The position numbers were made by a program, and so were the translations under genes. This document shows positions 28,309-36,972 of a stretch of DNA of 64,000 bases, piece after piece. The notes beneath the pieces were generated by a model. It worked only from the letters and a program-made list of their open reading frames with translations. It was not told where the DNA came from and made no database searches. This DNA is from Pseudomonas sp. Lineage in GTDB: Bacteria; Pseudomonadota; Gammaproteobacteria; Pseudomonadales; Pseudomonadaceae. The number at the start of each line of letters is the position of its first letter. The stretch's first letter is position 1. The stretch is from positions 51,613 to 115,612 of the forward strand of contig NZ_JAGIBG010000010.1 in the NCBI RefSeq assembly GCF_017744435.1, read 5' to 3'.

Positions 28309-28920
28309 ATGCCTGATGCCCGCCCCGCTGCCCTGCCCTTGCTAGACCGCGCCGAAGTCGGCGGGCGCCTGCGCCAGGTTCGCAAGGCACGCCAGATGAC
28401 CCTCAAGCAATTGTCCGAGCTCAGTGGCGTGCCGGTGTCGACCTTGTCGAAGATGGAGCTGGCACAGGTTTCGGTGAGCTACGAAAAACTGGCCGCTGCC
28501 GCGCGCGCCCTGAATGTCGACATTGCCCACCTGTTCCGCGCCAGTGGCGCGGTGGCGGAGGCCGTAGCGGCGCCAGTGACCGTGGTGGTCGACTCGTTGC
28601 CGGCCGCCGCCGGATATTCCACTGGCACCTACGATTATCACCCGATCGCCGGGGCCTTTCCGGAACGGCGCATGACCCCTGCCTACGCCCGCATCATCGC
28701 TCGCGAACGCGGCCAGTTCGACGATTTTATCCGCCATCCGGGCCAGGAGTTCGCGGTGGTGCTGAGCGGCCGGGTGCGCATCGAATTCGAAACCGGCGAG
28801 GCCGTCAGCATCGGCCCGCAGGAAACGGCGTACTTCGACAGCCAGGTGGGGCACATCTACCTGTCGGAGAGCGAGGATGGCGGCGATGCCCATGTGATGG
28901 TGGTGATGACCGAGCGCTGA
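28309..28920 (+). CDS. XRE-family regulator with C-terminal cupin domain
   Basis: The 203-residue regulator has an N-terminal XRE helix-turn-helix (VGGRLRQVRKARQMTLKQLS, VPVSTLSKMELAQVSVSYEK) and a C-terminal cupin_2 sensor domain (HPGQEFAVVLSGRVRIEFET). Such proteins often govern amino-acid or polyamine catabolism. The start is placed at MPDARPAALP; an upstream ATG would add 18 residues. It is divergent from the DauA-like operon across an AT-rich, repeat-containing region, so it probably controls that operon. Confidence 0.9.
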   Translation: MPDARPAALPLLDRAEVGGRLRQVRKARQMTLKQLSELSGVPVSTLSKMELAQVSVSYEKLAAAARALNVDIAHLFRASGAVAEAVAAPVTVVVDSLPAAAGYSTGTYDYHPIAGAFPERRMTPAYARIIARERGQFDDFIRHPGQEFAVVLSGRVRIEFETGEAVSIGPQETAYFDSQVGHIYLSESEDGGDAHVMVVMTER

Positions 28921-29023
28921 GGCCGGTTATAACCTAATAACGAACAAGTCTATTTGGCTATAAAAACTCCCTATATGCTGGCACCCATCCGATAACGGGC
29001 AAAGCTGGGCAGTCGAGTAGCGT

Positions 29024-29809
29024 ATGGATGTAGGATCTTTCGGTTTCACCATTGCCGGACTGGTTGTGGGTTTCATCGTCGGCATGACCGGCGTCGGCGG
29101 CGGTTCGCTGATGACCCCGATCCTGCTGTGGTTCGGCATCAACCCCGCGACTGCCGTGGGCACCGACCTGCTGTATGCCGCCATCACCAAGGGCGGTGGC
29201 ATCTGGGTACATGCGCGCAACAAGAACATCGACTGGAAGATCACCGGCCTGCTCAGCCTCGGCAGCGTGCCGGCGGCAGCCCTGACCCTGTGGTTCCTCA
29301 GCACCCTGCACACCGACACCACGGCGCTGAACGCCATCATCAAGCAAGGCCTGGCAGTGGTGCTGATCCTCACTGCGCTGGCGATCCTGTTCAAGTCGCG
29401 CCTGCAAGCGTTCGCCAGCCGTCACGCCGGTGATCATTACCACCTCAGCGACCGCAGCCTGAACACCCTCACCGTACTGACCGGCGTGGTGCTGGGCGTG
29501 ATGGTCACCCTGACCTCGATCGGCGCTGGCGCATTGGGCACCGTGGCGCTGTTCCTGCTCTACCCGTTCCTGGCCACCCGCCGCCTGGTCGGTACCGAAA
29601 TCGCCCACGCCGTACCCCTGACCCTGGTCGCCGGTATCGGCCACGCCGGCATGGGCAACATGGACTGGTCGCTGCTGGGCTACCTGTTGCTGGGCTCGCT
29701 GCCCGGCATCTACCTGGGCAGCCACCTTACCGGGCGCATCTCCGACCGCGTGCTGCGCCCCTGCCTGGCGACCATGCTGCTGCTGATCGGCTACAAACTG
29801 GCGTTCTGA
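29024..29809 (+). CDS. TSUP-family (TauE/SafE) anion exporter
   Basis: The 261-residue membrane protein has eight predicted helices in two related halves, as in TauE/SafE permeases that move sulfite, sulfoacetate or similar anions. Visible signatures are GMTGVGGGSLMTPILLWFG in the first half and TSIGAGALGTVALFLLYP in the second. It is monocistronic, and its substrate cannot be deduced. The 100-base upstream region contains AT-rich blocks reminiscent of CysB-regulated leaders, but this is only an impression. Confidence 0.9.
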   Translation: MDVGSFGFTIAGLVVGFIVGMTGVGGGSLMTPILLWFGINPATAVGTDLLYAAITKGGGIWVHARNKNIDWKITGLLSLGSVPAAALTLWFLSTLHTDTTALNAIIKQGLAVVLILTALAILFKSRLQAFASRHAGDHYHLSDRSLNTLTVLTGVVLGVMVTLTSIGAGALGTVALFLLYPFLATRRLVGTEIAHAVPLTLVAGIGHAGMGNMDWSLLGYLLLGSLPGIYLGSHLTGRISDRVLRPCLATMLLLIGYKLAF

Positions 29810-29828
29810 CCCGGCAACCGGCGCTTGC

Positions 29829-30383
29829 TCAGCCCAGGCGCAAGCGCCATTGCCCGGTAAAGCTCAGCTCGACCCGTGACAACGGCAGCACATCGATTCG
29901 CTGGGCGGCAGCCAGCGGGCACGCCAACACCTTCACCAGTGCAGCGCGAATCACCCAAGGGTGAGTCACCGCCAGCCACTCACCCGGCCTGTCGAAGGCC
30001 ATCAACCAGGCCCCCACACGCTCGCACACCTGCGCGAACGACTCACCGCCATGGGGTGCGCTGAACGGATCTTCCAGCCACTGGGCCAGAGCACGGGGTT
30101 GCTCTGCTTGCAACTGCTTCAGCGGCAAGCCCTGCCAACTGCCCAGGTCGCAATCGGCCAATGCGGGCTCGACCTGCGCCTGTGCTGCGGCCCAGTGCGC
30201 GCTCTCGCTTGCACGCCGCTCCGGCGCAGTCAGCAGTTGCACGGTGGGCTCGATGCCCAACGGCAGGTCAGGCAAACGCAAAGGGCCGTCGTCGGGATGC
30301 GCCAGGCGCCCACTTTTCTGGGCTTGAGTCAGGGCATGGCAGAGCAAGGTCAGGTGTACGGCTCTCACTTGGGCGTTCTTCAT
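29829..30383 (-). CDS. Histidine-phosphatase-family protein with altered RHG motif
   Basis: The 184-residue product is related to the phosphoglycerate-mutase-like/histidine phosphatase fold: an N-terminal strand-loop (VRAVHLTLLCHALTQAQ), DLGSWQGLPLKQL in the middle, HGGESFAQVCERVGAWL and a second conserved His in VTHPWVIRAALVKVL. The N-terminal catalytic motif, normally R-H-G, is C-H-A, so the first arginine of the phosphate pocket is missing. It may be inactive or have a changed reaction. The ATG at 30383 is favoured; the longer frame upstream has no family character. It converges on the TSUP gene. Confidence 0.8.
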   Translation of the reverse strand: MKNAQVRAVHLTLLCHALTQAQKSGRLAHPDDGPLRLPDLPLGIEPTVQLLTAPERRASESAHWAAAQAQVEPALADCDLGSWQGLPLKQLQAEQPRALAQWLEDPFSAPHGGESFAQVCERVGAWLMAFDRPGEWLAVTHPWVIRAALVKVLACPLAAAQRIDVLPLSRVELSFTGQWRLRLG

Positions 30384-30582
30384 TGCGAGTCGGGTTGACT
30401 GGTTTACCACGCTGGCGGCAGTTTTACCGCAATAACGTCTTGGCAGGGCGGATCGCACGGGGTGCGGACATGCTGCGCTTTCGGCAAGCCTTTGCCAGGG
30501 TGACGGCCGGATGAGCGAACAGGAAACCATGCGCCTGCCGGAAGGTAGGTGCAATCGAGTGCCAGACACGCCTATACTTCAT

Positions 30583-30608
30583 TTGACGAAAAAAACCAGT
30601 CAATTGAC
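30583..30608. promoter_or_regulatory. Candidate autoregulatory operator of the Xre/RES pair
   Basis: A perfect palindrome GTCAATTGAC (30599-30608) and an extra TTGAC half-site (30583-30587) lie between a TATACT -10-like box (about 30573) and the antitoxin ATG at 30618. This spacing fits Xre binding to repress its own promoter. Confidence 0.55.
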
Positions 30609-30617
30609 GGAGGCGTG

Positions 30618-31094
30618 ATGAGCACTTCAATCGCCCAGCGGCGTCACGAAAAAGCCAAGGAAGATGTGCGCAGTTCTGGCATCGACGAATTCTGGGCATT
30701 CAGCGCCGGCCGCAATGCACTCAGGGAGTCGGAGCGGCTGGTGCAGATCAAGCGCGGCTTTTCTGCCCACCTCTTCCGTGCCGTGCGCTACACCTTCAAC
30801 CTGGAAGAACCCAGTCTGGCATTGTTGCTCAATGCCTCGATCTCCACGCTGGAGCGGCGCGTTCGGGAGCATGAAGTGCTCGATACCGTTGCCTCCGAAC
30901 GCCTGGACCGCATCGCCTCGGTGTCCCATCAGGCCGAGGAAGTCTTCGAAAGCCGTGACACGGCTGCACAGTGGCTATCGAAGCCGAACAAGGCCCTGGG
31001 CGATGTTGCGCCGATCCTGCTCTGCGAAACCGAAATCGGTGCCAAGCAGGTACGCCGGGTACTGCAGGCCCTGGAATGGGGTGGGGTTGCCTGA
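30618..31094 (+). CDS. Xre/MbcA/ParS-type antitoxin of a RES toxin pair
   Basis: The 158-residue protein has an N-terminal Xre-like helical DNA-binding region and a C-terminal ParS/DUF2384 toxin-binding domain (ASERLDRIASVSHQAEEVFE, AAQWLSKPNKALGDVAPILL, where the conserved motif usually reads WL..PN..L.G..P). The start has a GGAGG site (ACGGAGGCGTG). Its stop overlaps the RES start by one base. A closely similar pair in P. putida KT2440 is a characterised toxin-antitoxin system in which the antitoxin neutralises Res and autoregulates. Confidence 0.92.
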   Translation: MSTSIAQRRHEKAKEDVRSSGIDEFWAFSAGRNALRESERLVQIKRGFSAHLFRAVRYTFNLEEPSLALLLNASISTLERRVREHEVLDTVASERLDRIASVSHQAEEVFESRDTAAQWLSKPNKALGDVAPILLCETEIGAKQVRRVLQALEWGGVA

Positions 31095-31570
31095 TGCGGG
31101 GGTGGCGAATAGCGAAGGCAAAACGCGCCACTGACTTGAGCGGCAAGGGTGCGGCCATCGAAGGCGGGCGCTGGAACGATCAGGACGTACCCGCCGTATA
31201 CATGGGCATGACGCCGGCAATCTGTTGCCTGGAAACCTTTGTACATGCGGCGGGCGAACCCACCGTTCCCCTGAAGATCACCTGCTTCGAGCTACCTGCG
31301 GATACTTCGCTGTATCTGCAGGTCGATGCGGCGGACCTGCCCGAAGGTTGGGCCAGCCTGCCTGCCGACCGCCCAAGCATGGACTTCGGCACTGCCTGGC
31401 TGAAGTCGAACAGCCACCTTGGGCTGATCATCCCATCTGCCATCCTGCCGCTGGAACGCAACATCGTGATCAACCCCAGCCACCCAGCGGTGAGCCAGAT
31501 CCAGGTGGTTGAAATGTACGATTTCATGTACGACCCACGGATGTTCCAAGTCGGCGCCCACAACCAGTGA
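31094..31570 (+). CDS. RES-domain toxin (NAD+-depleting)
   Basis: RES toxins resemble ADP-ribosyltransferases and stop growth by breaking down NAD+. The 158-residue protein shows the conserved set: Arg26 (GGRWN), Tyr36 (AVYMG), Glu47 (CCLETFVH) and Ser115 (IIPSAIL), plus NPSHP near 128-132. The start at 31094 overlaps the antitoxin stop codon (TGATG), so translation is coupled. The gene ends only ten bases before an arsenite pump gene in the same orientation, an unusual neighbour for this toxin. Confidence 0.92.
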   Translation: MRGWRIAKAKRATDLSGKGAAIEGGRWNDQDVPAVYMGMTPAICCLETFVHAAGEPTVPLKITCFELPADTSLYLQVDAADLPEGWASLPADRPSMDFGTAWLKSNSHLGLIIPSAILPLERNIVINPSHPAVSQIQVVEMYDFMYDPRMFQVGAHNQ

Positions 31571-31580
31571 TGCCCTGCCC

Positions 31581-32864
31581 ATGCTCCCAGCCGCGCTGAT
31601 CTTCGTGTTCACCCTGACCCTGGTCATCTGGCAGCCCAGGGGCCTCGGCGTCGGCTGGAGCGCCAGCCTCGGCGCCATGCTGGCGCTGTTGTTCGGGGTG
31701 GTCACGCTGCACGACATCCCCACCGTCTGGGCGATCATCTGGAATGCCACCGCCACCTTCATCGCCCTGATCGTCATCAGCCTGCTGCTGGATGAAGCGG
31801 GTTTCTTCGAATGGGCCGCACTGCACGTGGCGCGCTGGGCACGGGGTGACGGGCGGCGGCTGTTCGCCTTCATGGTGCTGCTGGGGGCCGCCGTGTCAGC
31901 GCTGTTTGCCAATGACGGGGCAGCGCTGATCCTCACCCCAATCGTCATGTCGATGCTGTTGGCGCTACGTTTCTCCCCCGCTGCGACCCTTGCCTTCGTC
32001 ATGGGCGCCGGCTTCATTGCCGACACCGCCAGCCTGCCACTGGTGGTGTCGAACCTGGTGAACATCGTTTCGGCAGACTACTTCAGCCTGGGTTTCAACG
32101 CTTATGCGTCCGTGATGGTGCCAGTCAACCTGGTGGCGGTGGCGGCCACGCTGCTGGTGCTGTGGCTTTACTTTCGCCGCGACATTCCCACCCGCTACGC
32201 CAGCAAGGACCTCAAGCTGCCGGCCCTGGCCATCCGCGACCGCGCCACCTTTCGCGTCGGCTGGGTGGTACTGGTGGGCTTGCTGGCCGGGTTGTTCGTG
32301 CTGGAGCCACTCGGCATCCCGGTCAGTGCGGTGTCCGCCGCTGGCGCCCTGGTGCTGTTCGCGGTTGCCGCACGCGGCCACGTGATCATGACCCGCCGGG
32401 TGCTGCGCGAGGCGCCGTGGCACATCGTGGTGTTTTCGCTGGGCATGTACCTGGTGGTCTACGGGCTGCGCAATGCCGGCCTGACCGACTCGCTGACCCA
32501 CGTGCTGAACGACCTTGCCGGGCACGGCCTGTGGGCCGCCTCTCTGGGTACCGGGTTGATAGCCGCGCTGCTGTCCTCGGTGATGAACAACCTGCCCAGC
32601 GTGTTGATCGGCGCATTGTCGATCCAGGCCAGCGAGGCGCACGGCGTGATCCGCGAGGCGATGATCTACGCCAATGTGATCGGCTGCGACCTGGGGCCGA
32701 AGATTACCCCGATCGGCAGCCTGGCGACCTTGTTGTGGCTGCATGTACTGGCGCGCAAGGGCGTGAAGATTGGCTGGGGGTACTACTTCAAGGTTGGCGT
32801 GCTGCTGACCGTGCCGGTGTTGCTGCTGACCTTGGCGGCGCTGGCAGTGCGGTTGAGCCTTTGA
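31581..32864 (+). CDS. arsB: Arsenite efflux membrane protein ArsB
   Basis: ArsB is the inner-membrane arsenite/antimonite exporter. The 427-residue protein has the typical twelve-helix layout and nearly canonical segments ([77 protein letters not shown]). No arsR, arsC or arsH is adjacent. It starts ten bases after the RES toxin stop, so it may be read from the toxin-antitoxin promoter. A convergent terminator follows. Confidence 0.95.
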   Translation: MLPAALIFVFTLTLVIWQPRGLGVGWSASLGAMLALLFGVVTLHDIPTVWAIIWNATATFIALIVISLLLDEAGFFEWAALHVARWARGDGRRLFAFMVLLGAAVSALFANDGAALILTPIVMSMLLALRFSPAATLAFVMGAGFIADTASLPLVVSNLVNIVSADYFSLGFNAYASVMVPVNLVAVAATLLVLWLYFRRDIPTRYASKDLKLPALAIRDRATFRVGWVVLVGLLAGLFVLEPLGIPVSAVSAAGALVLFAVAARGHVIMTRRVLREAPWHIVVFSLGMYLVVYGLRNAGLTDSLTHVLNDLAGHGLWAASLGTGLIAALLSSVMNNLPSVLIGALSIQASEAHGVIREAMIYANVIGCDLGPKITPIGSLATLLWLHVLARKGVKIGWGYYFKVGVLLTVPVLLLTLAALAVRLSL

Positions 32865-32866
32865 GA

Positions 32867-32910
32867 TCGCCGGGGTCGCTGTGCGGCCCATCGCAGCGGC
32901 CCCGGCGATT
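32867..32910. terminator. Terminator between arsB and the LysR gene
   Basis: A 16-base arm (32867-32882, atcgccggggtcgctg) pairs with 32895-32910 with one G-T mismatch. It serves two convergent genes. Confidence 0.75.
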
Positions 32911-32916
32911 TCGAAG

Positions 32917-33774
32917 CTAGCGCGCAACGACTTGCCTGCGTAGCTCATCGGCAAAGAACCGGACTGCGGCCGAAGGCTCACCCAGGCTCTGACGCAGTTC
33001 GATGATGACATTACCCAACGCCGGCAGCGCCGCGTCACCGGTCTCCAGTATCTGCCATCCCGGCCGAATCAACGGCGTGGACGTTGCCGCAATCGCCAGC
33101 CCGCTTTCCACCGCAAGCTGCACGCCAGTAACACCGGTACACTCGAAGGCCACTTCGTAATCGATCAGGCTCGCGCTCAACGCCGAAAGAATGTGCCGGC
33201 GATACCCGCAACCATGGGGGTAGAGCGCCAACGGCAAGGGCGCGCTGCGGTCCAGCTCGAAACCTGCCGCCCCCACCCAGTGCAGCTGATCGCAGCGCAG
33301 TACCTCGCCGTTGCCATCCGCCGCCCGCTGGGTGACCAGCGCCAGGTCCAGCTCGCCAGCCTCCAGGGCGGCGAACAGGTTCTGGCTGATGTCGTTGCGG
33401 ATCTTCAAGCTGACCTTGGGGTAACGCTGGGTGAACTGCTGAATGACCGGTGGCAAGAACGCACTGGCGTAGTCGTCCGGAATACCGAAGCGCACGGTGC
33501 CGCACACCTCGCCTTTGGTGAAGTGCGCCATGGCCTCGTCGCTCAGCGCCAGCATCCTGCGTGCATACTCCAGCATGCGTTCACCGTGGGCCGTGAGAAC
33601 CGTGCTCTGGTGCCCCCGTTCCACCAGCCGCTCCCCCACAAGGTCCTCCAGTTTCTTCAACTGGATGCTCACCGCGGCCTGGGTCTTGTGCAGCCGTTGC
33701 GACGCCACCGAGAGGTTCTTGCTTTCGGCGATGGTCTTGAAGCTGTGCAGCAACGCAAGGTCGAGAAGGCGCAC
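32917..33774 (-). CDS. LysR-family regulator of the GMC/OpuAC/MFS cluster
   Basis: The 285-residue regulator has a LysR helix-turn-helix (LLDLALLHSFKTIAESKNLS, HKTQAAVSIQLKKLEDLVG) and a substrate-binding-like effector domain (GTVRFGIPDDYASAFLPPVI). The start is GTG at 33774, because a GAGG ribosome site lies eight bases before it. The upstream ATG at 33813 has none and would add 13 residues. It is divergent from the GMC dehydrogenase gene across about 255 bases and most likely activates that cluster. Confidence 0.9.
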   Translation of the reverse strand: MRLLDLALLHSFKTIAESKNLSVASQRLHKTQAAVSIQLKKLEDLVGERLVERGHQSTVLTAHGERMLEYARRMLALSDEAMAHFTKGEVCGTVRFGIPDDYASAFLPPVIQQFTQRYPKVSLKIRNDISQNLFAALEAGELDLALVTQRAADGNGEVLRCDQLHWVGAAGFELDRSAPLPLALYPHGCGYRRHILSALSASLIDYEVAFECTGVTGVQLAVESGLAIAATSTPLIRPGWQILETGDAALPALGNVIIELRQSLGEPSAAVRFFADELRRQVVAR

Positions 33775-34022
33775 GGAAACTACCTCGGCGGAAAAATGAA
33801 CGCTGCCCGGCATTAGGCAGGCATGAAAAAACGCCTGTCAAACCCGTCTGCGCCCTGCACCTGCCCAGCAACGACTGGCTGCCTGCGGCTTAAATTTTTT
33901 TTATGCCGTGCTTATTTTTTATTCGATATCCGCCTGCTCCGCCCTTGGCTAGATTGGGCCCGTCGACGGTGTGTGACCGCTCACCACCGATGCCCCGATT
34001 GGCTTGGCCGTGTGTGCCGGAG

Positions 34023-34030
34023 AAGAACAA
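34023..34030 (+). promoter_or_regulatory. Candidate Hfq/Crc CA motif at the GMC start codon
   Basis: AAGAACAA fits AAnAAYAA and lies between the GGAG site and the ATG (its last A is the A of the start codon), a position suited to block ribosome binding. Confidence 0.5.
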
Positions 34031-35694
34031 TGAAAGCCGAATTTGACTATGTGATTGCCGGTGCTGGCTCGGCGGGTTGCGTGCTGGCGCGTCGGCTTTC
34101 CGATGCGGGCCACCAGGTCCTGCTGCTGGAGGTTGGCCCCTCCGACAAGTCGTGGATCATCCGCATGCCTGCAGGCCTGCGCTCGGCGTTCAAGCCGACG
34201 TCGAAGTACAACTGGTGGTACTACACCGAAGAACAGACCCACCTGAACAACCGCAAGATCCAGCAACCCCGTGGTCGGGTGCTCGGCGGCTCGTCGTCGA
34301 TCAATGGCATGACCTGGCTGCGTGGTCACCCGCTCGACTACGACGGCTGGCAGGCACAAGGGGCAGAAGGCTGGAGCTGGGCTGACTGCGCGCCCTACTT
34401 CAAGAAAATCGAATCCAGCCCGATCGGCGGTATCCACCGTGGCGACAGCGGCCCCATCCGTGCCCAGCGCCAGGAACAGCTGAGCCCGCTCAATGCCGCA
34501 TTCCTGGAGGCGGGCCAACAGGCGGGCTTCAGCCTGACGGACGACGTCAACGGCTATCGCCAGGAAGGGGTTTCGCGCTTCGAGATGAGCGTGCGTGATG
34601 GCATTCGCAACAGCGCTGCCTATGGCTATATCCACGCGCTGGGCCAGCACCCCAACCTGACCCTCTGGCTGGGCTGCGAAGTGCAGAAGATCAACTTCGA
34701 AGGCACGCGGGCAACTGGCTTTCGCGTCGTCTACCAGAACCGTGTGATCGATGTCCGTGCGCAGCGCGAGAGCCTGCTGTGCTGCGGCGTGTTCGGTTCT
34801 GCTCAGCTGTTGATGCTTTCGGGGATCGGCCCTGCCGATCACCTGCGCGAGCACGGCATTGCCACCCGGTTGAACGTGCCGGGTGTCGGCGAAAACCTCC
34901 AGGACCATTTGGAATGCCATATCCAGATGGAAACCAAGGAACCGGTATCGCTGAACCGCGAACTGCAGTACCACCGCATGCTCTGGGCCGGCTTGCAGTG
35001 GTTCGGTTTCAGGAAGGGTGTGGCGGCGGTCAACCAATGCCACGTCGGCGCCTTCCTCAACAGTTCGCCGAGCACCCCGCATGCGGATATCCAGTTCCAC
35101 TTCTTCCCGGTGTTTTTCGACAAGAACTGGATCCCGCTCAGCACCACCTACGGCTACCGCATCGGCGTAGGCCCGATGCGCCCGACCAGTCGCGGCTCAG
35201 TGAAGCTGCGCAGCGCCAGGGTCGCCGACCCGCTACGGATCGACCCGAACTACATGGCCACCGAGGAAGACTGGCGGGTGATGCGCGAGGCCATGCGCCT
35301 GGGCATCGCCTTCGCCGAGCAGCCCGCGTTCAAACGCTACAACCATCGCGAGGATACCCCGGGCCGCCACATCCGCTCTGGCAAGGCGCTGGATGCCTTC
35401 ATCCGCGAAGACGCCGCCAGCGCCTACCACCCCTGCGGCACCTGCAAGATGGGTAGCGACAATGACCCCATGGCCGTGGTCGACAGTCACCTACGGGTCA
35501 GGGGTATCGAAGGCCTACGGGTGATCGATGCGTCGGTGTTCCCGACCGTGCCCAGTGCCAACATCAATGCCGCCACCATCATGCTGGCGGAAAAAGCCAG
35601 CGACCTGGTGCTGGGCAAACCGGGGTTGCAGCCTGAAGCCCTGCCCTATCACAGCCAGCTCAAACCGGGCTCTCGACACAAGGCGTCGGCGTGA
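34030..35694 (+). CDS. GMC-family choline dehydrogenase-like flavoprotein
   Basis: The 554-residue FAD enzyme of the glucose-methanol-choline family is close in length and motifs to BetA. The FAD loop is AGAGSAGCVLARRLS near residues 9-23. RGRVLGGSSSINGMTW is GMC signature 1, LLSGIGP-type signature 2 appears as LMLSGIGPADHL, and the catalytic His is in AYHPCGTCKMG. The final NAATIMLAEKASDLVLG block is typical. It probably oxidises a choline-like or other polar alcohol; BetA itself is usually linked to betB and betI, which are absent. A cupin, an OpuAC binding protein and an MFS carrier follow. Confidence 0.88.
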   Translation: MKAEFDYVIAGAGSAGCVLARRLSDAGHQVLLLEVGPSDKSWIIRMPAGLRSAFKPTSKYNWWYYTEEQTHLNNRKIQQPRGRVLGGSSSINGMTWLRGHPLDYDGWQAQGAEGWSWADCAPYFKKIESSPIGGIHRGDSGPIRAQRQEQLSPLNAAFLEAGQQAGFSLTDDVNGYRQEGVSRFEMSVRDGIRNSAAYGYIHALGQHPNLTLWLGCEVQKINFEGTRATGFRVVYQNRVIDVRAQRESLLCCGVFGSAQLLMLSGIGPADHLREHGIATRLNVPGVGENLQDHLECHIQMETKEPVSLNRELQYHRMLWAGLQWFGFRKGVAAVNQCHVGAFLNSSPSTPHADIQFHFFPVFFDKNWIPLSTTYGYRIGVGPMRPTSRGSVKLRSARVADPLRIDPNYMATEEDWRVMREAMRLGIAFAEQPAFKRYNHREDTPGRHIRSGKALDAFIREDAASAYHPCGTCKMGSDNDPMAVVDSHLRVRGIEGLRVIDASVFPTVPSANINAATIMLAEKASDLVLGKPGLQPEALPYHSQLKPGSRHKASA

Positions 35695-35713
35695 ACGTCG
35701 CAGGAGCAAGACA

Positions 35714-35983
35714 ATGACCACCATCATCAAACGCCAGGCCACCCCCGAAGAGCAGCAGGCCAGCCAACACTGGGCGCTGTGGGAAAGCGGCGAAACCGAC
35801 CGCTTCGCTTACCAGTACGACCAGGATGTGCAGTTCGTCGTGCAAAGCGGCGAAGCGGTCATCCACAGCCCAGGCAATCCGCCGGTCGCCATTGCCGCCG
35901 GCAACCACGTGACTATCCGTAAAGGCGTGGATGGCCTCTGGGCCATTCGTACACCGGTGGTCAACCGCTACCAGTACCTCTGA
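35714..35983 (+). CDS. Small single-domain cupin-like protein
   Basis: The 89-residue protein is one short beta-barrel-like domain (FAYQYDQDVQFVVQSGEAVI, IAAGNHVTIRKGVDGLWAIR). It has a GAGCAAG ribosome site and begins 19 bases after the GMC gene, so it is co-transcribed. The usual cupin metal histidines are mostly missing, so a non-catalytic role or sugar/amine binding is possible. Its function in the cluster is unknown. Confidence 0.7.
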   Translation: MTTIIKRQATPEEQQASQHWALWESGETDRFAYQYDQDVQFVVQSGEAVIHSPGNPPVAIAAGNHVTIRKGVDGLWAIRTPVVNRYQYL

Positions 35984-36011
35984 CTGTCACGCCAGCCAGG
36001 ACGGCTGAACG

Positions 36012-36019
36012 AACAACAA
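36012..36019 (+). promoter_or_regulatory. Candidate Hfq/Crc CA motif upstream of the OpuAC gene
   Basis: AACAACAA fits AAnAAYAA in the 95-base gap before the binding-protein gene, about 60 bases from its ATG. The distance makes direct translational control less certain. Confidence 0.3.
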
Positions 36020-36078
36020 GGGACAGCGCCAATCATCAATCTGCCAAACCCGACTATTACAAGAAATGGAGATGCCCG

Positions 36079-36972
36079 ATGATCCTGAATCTCGTCAGAA
36101 CCCGCACCGTGTGCCAATGGGCAGTGGGTATTGCATTTGCCTCGCTGGCCGCCCTTGGCCAGGCCGAGGACAAGAAACCTGTGGTGGTCGGCTGGGTCAA
36201 CTGGGCCGACGCCGAGATCACCACGAAACTGGCCAAGCTGGCCCTGGAAGACCAGCTCCAGCAACCGGTGAAACTGGTCATGGCCGATATCGGTATCCAG
36301 TTTCAGGCGCTGTCTGCCGGCAAGGTCGACATGATCCCCATGGCCTGGCTCACGTACAGCCACAAACCGTTCTGGGACAAGTACAAAGACAAGCTCGAAG
36401 ACCTAGGCGTACTGTACGAAGGCCGCCTGGGCCTTGCAGTACCCACCAGCATTCCGGAAAGCGAAGTCAAAAGCATCGAGGACCTGAACAAGCCGGAGGT
36501 CCGCGAAAAGTTCGCCGGCAAGATCCTCACCTCGGAAGTCGGCAACGGCCAGTACAAGACCGCCACCCGCGCCATCGCCGACTACAAGCTCGACGGCTAC
36601 AAGCTGGTGGCCTCATCCGAAACCGGCATGCTCAACGAATTCGACCGCCAGCTCAAACGCGGCCAATGGGCGCTGCTCAATGCCTGGAGCCCGCACTGGA
36701 TGTTTTCCACCTGGCAGCTGCGCTACCTGGATGACCCCAAGGAGGTCTACGGCAAGGCCGAACAGATTCACGCCATTGCCCGCCAGGGCTTCAGCAAGGA
36801 CTTCCCACAAGTGGCCACGTTCTTCGCCCACTACCAGATCCCGCTCAAGGACCTGGAAGGAATGATGAAACAGGCACGCGAGACCTCTGCCGATCAGGTC
36901 GTGGCCGACTATTACGCTGCGCACAAGGCCACCTTCAGCGCCATGTTCCAGTTGGCAGCGGGGCAACCATGA
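36079..36972 (+). CDS. OpuAC-type glycine betaine/choline-binding periplasmic protein
   Basis: The 297-residue protein has a signal peptide cleaved after about residue 29 (FASLAALGQA) and an OpuAC substrate-binding fold. Several tryptophans in the expected places (VGWVNWADAE, MAWLTYSHKPFW, AWSPHWMFSTW) could form the aromatic box that binds quaternary amines. No ABC ATPase or permease gene is nearby. Instead its stop codon overlaps an MFS gene by four bases (ATGA), an unusual partnership. Confidence 0.85.
   Translation: MILNLVRTRTVCQWAVGIAFASLAALGQAEDKKPVVVGWVNWADAEITTKLAKLALEDQLQQPVKLVMADIGIQFQALSAGKVDMIPMAWLTYSHKPFWDKYKDKLEDLGVLYEGRLGLAVPTSIPESEVKSIEDLNKPEVREKFAGKILTSEVGNGQYKTATRAIADYKLDGYKLVASSETGMLNEFDRQLKRGQWALLNAWSPHWMFSTWQLRYLDDPKEVYGKAEQIHAIARQGFSKDFPQVATFFAHYQIPLKDLEGMMKQARETSADQVVADYYAAHKATFSAMFQLAAGQP

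Noticed and set aside
34030..35694. Genuine betA of a bet operon
   Set aside because: Sequence is BetA-like, but betB, betI and bet transport genes are absent and the neighbours differ, so a specific choline dehydrogenase name is not justified.
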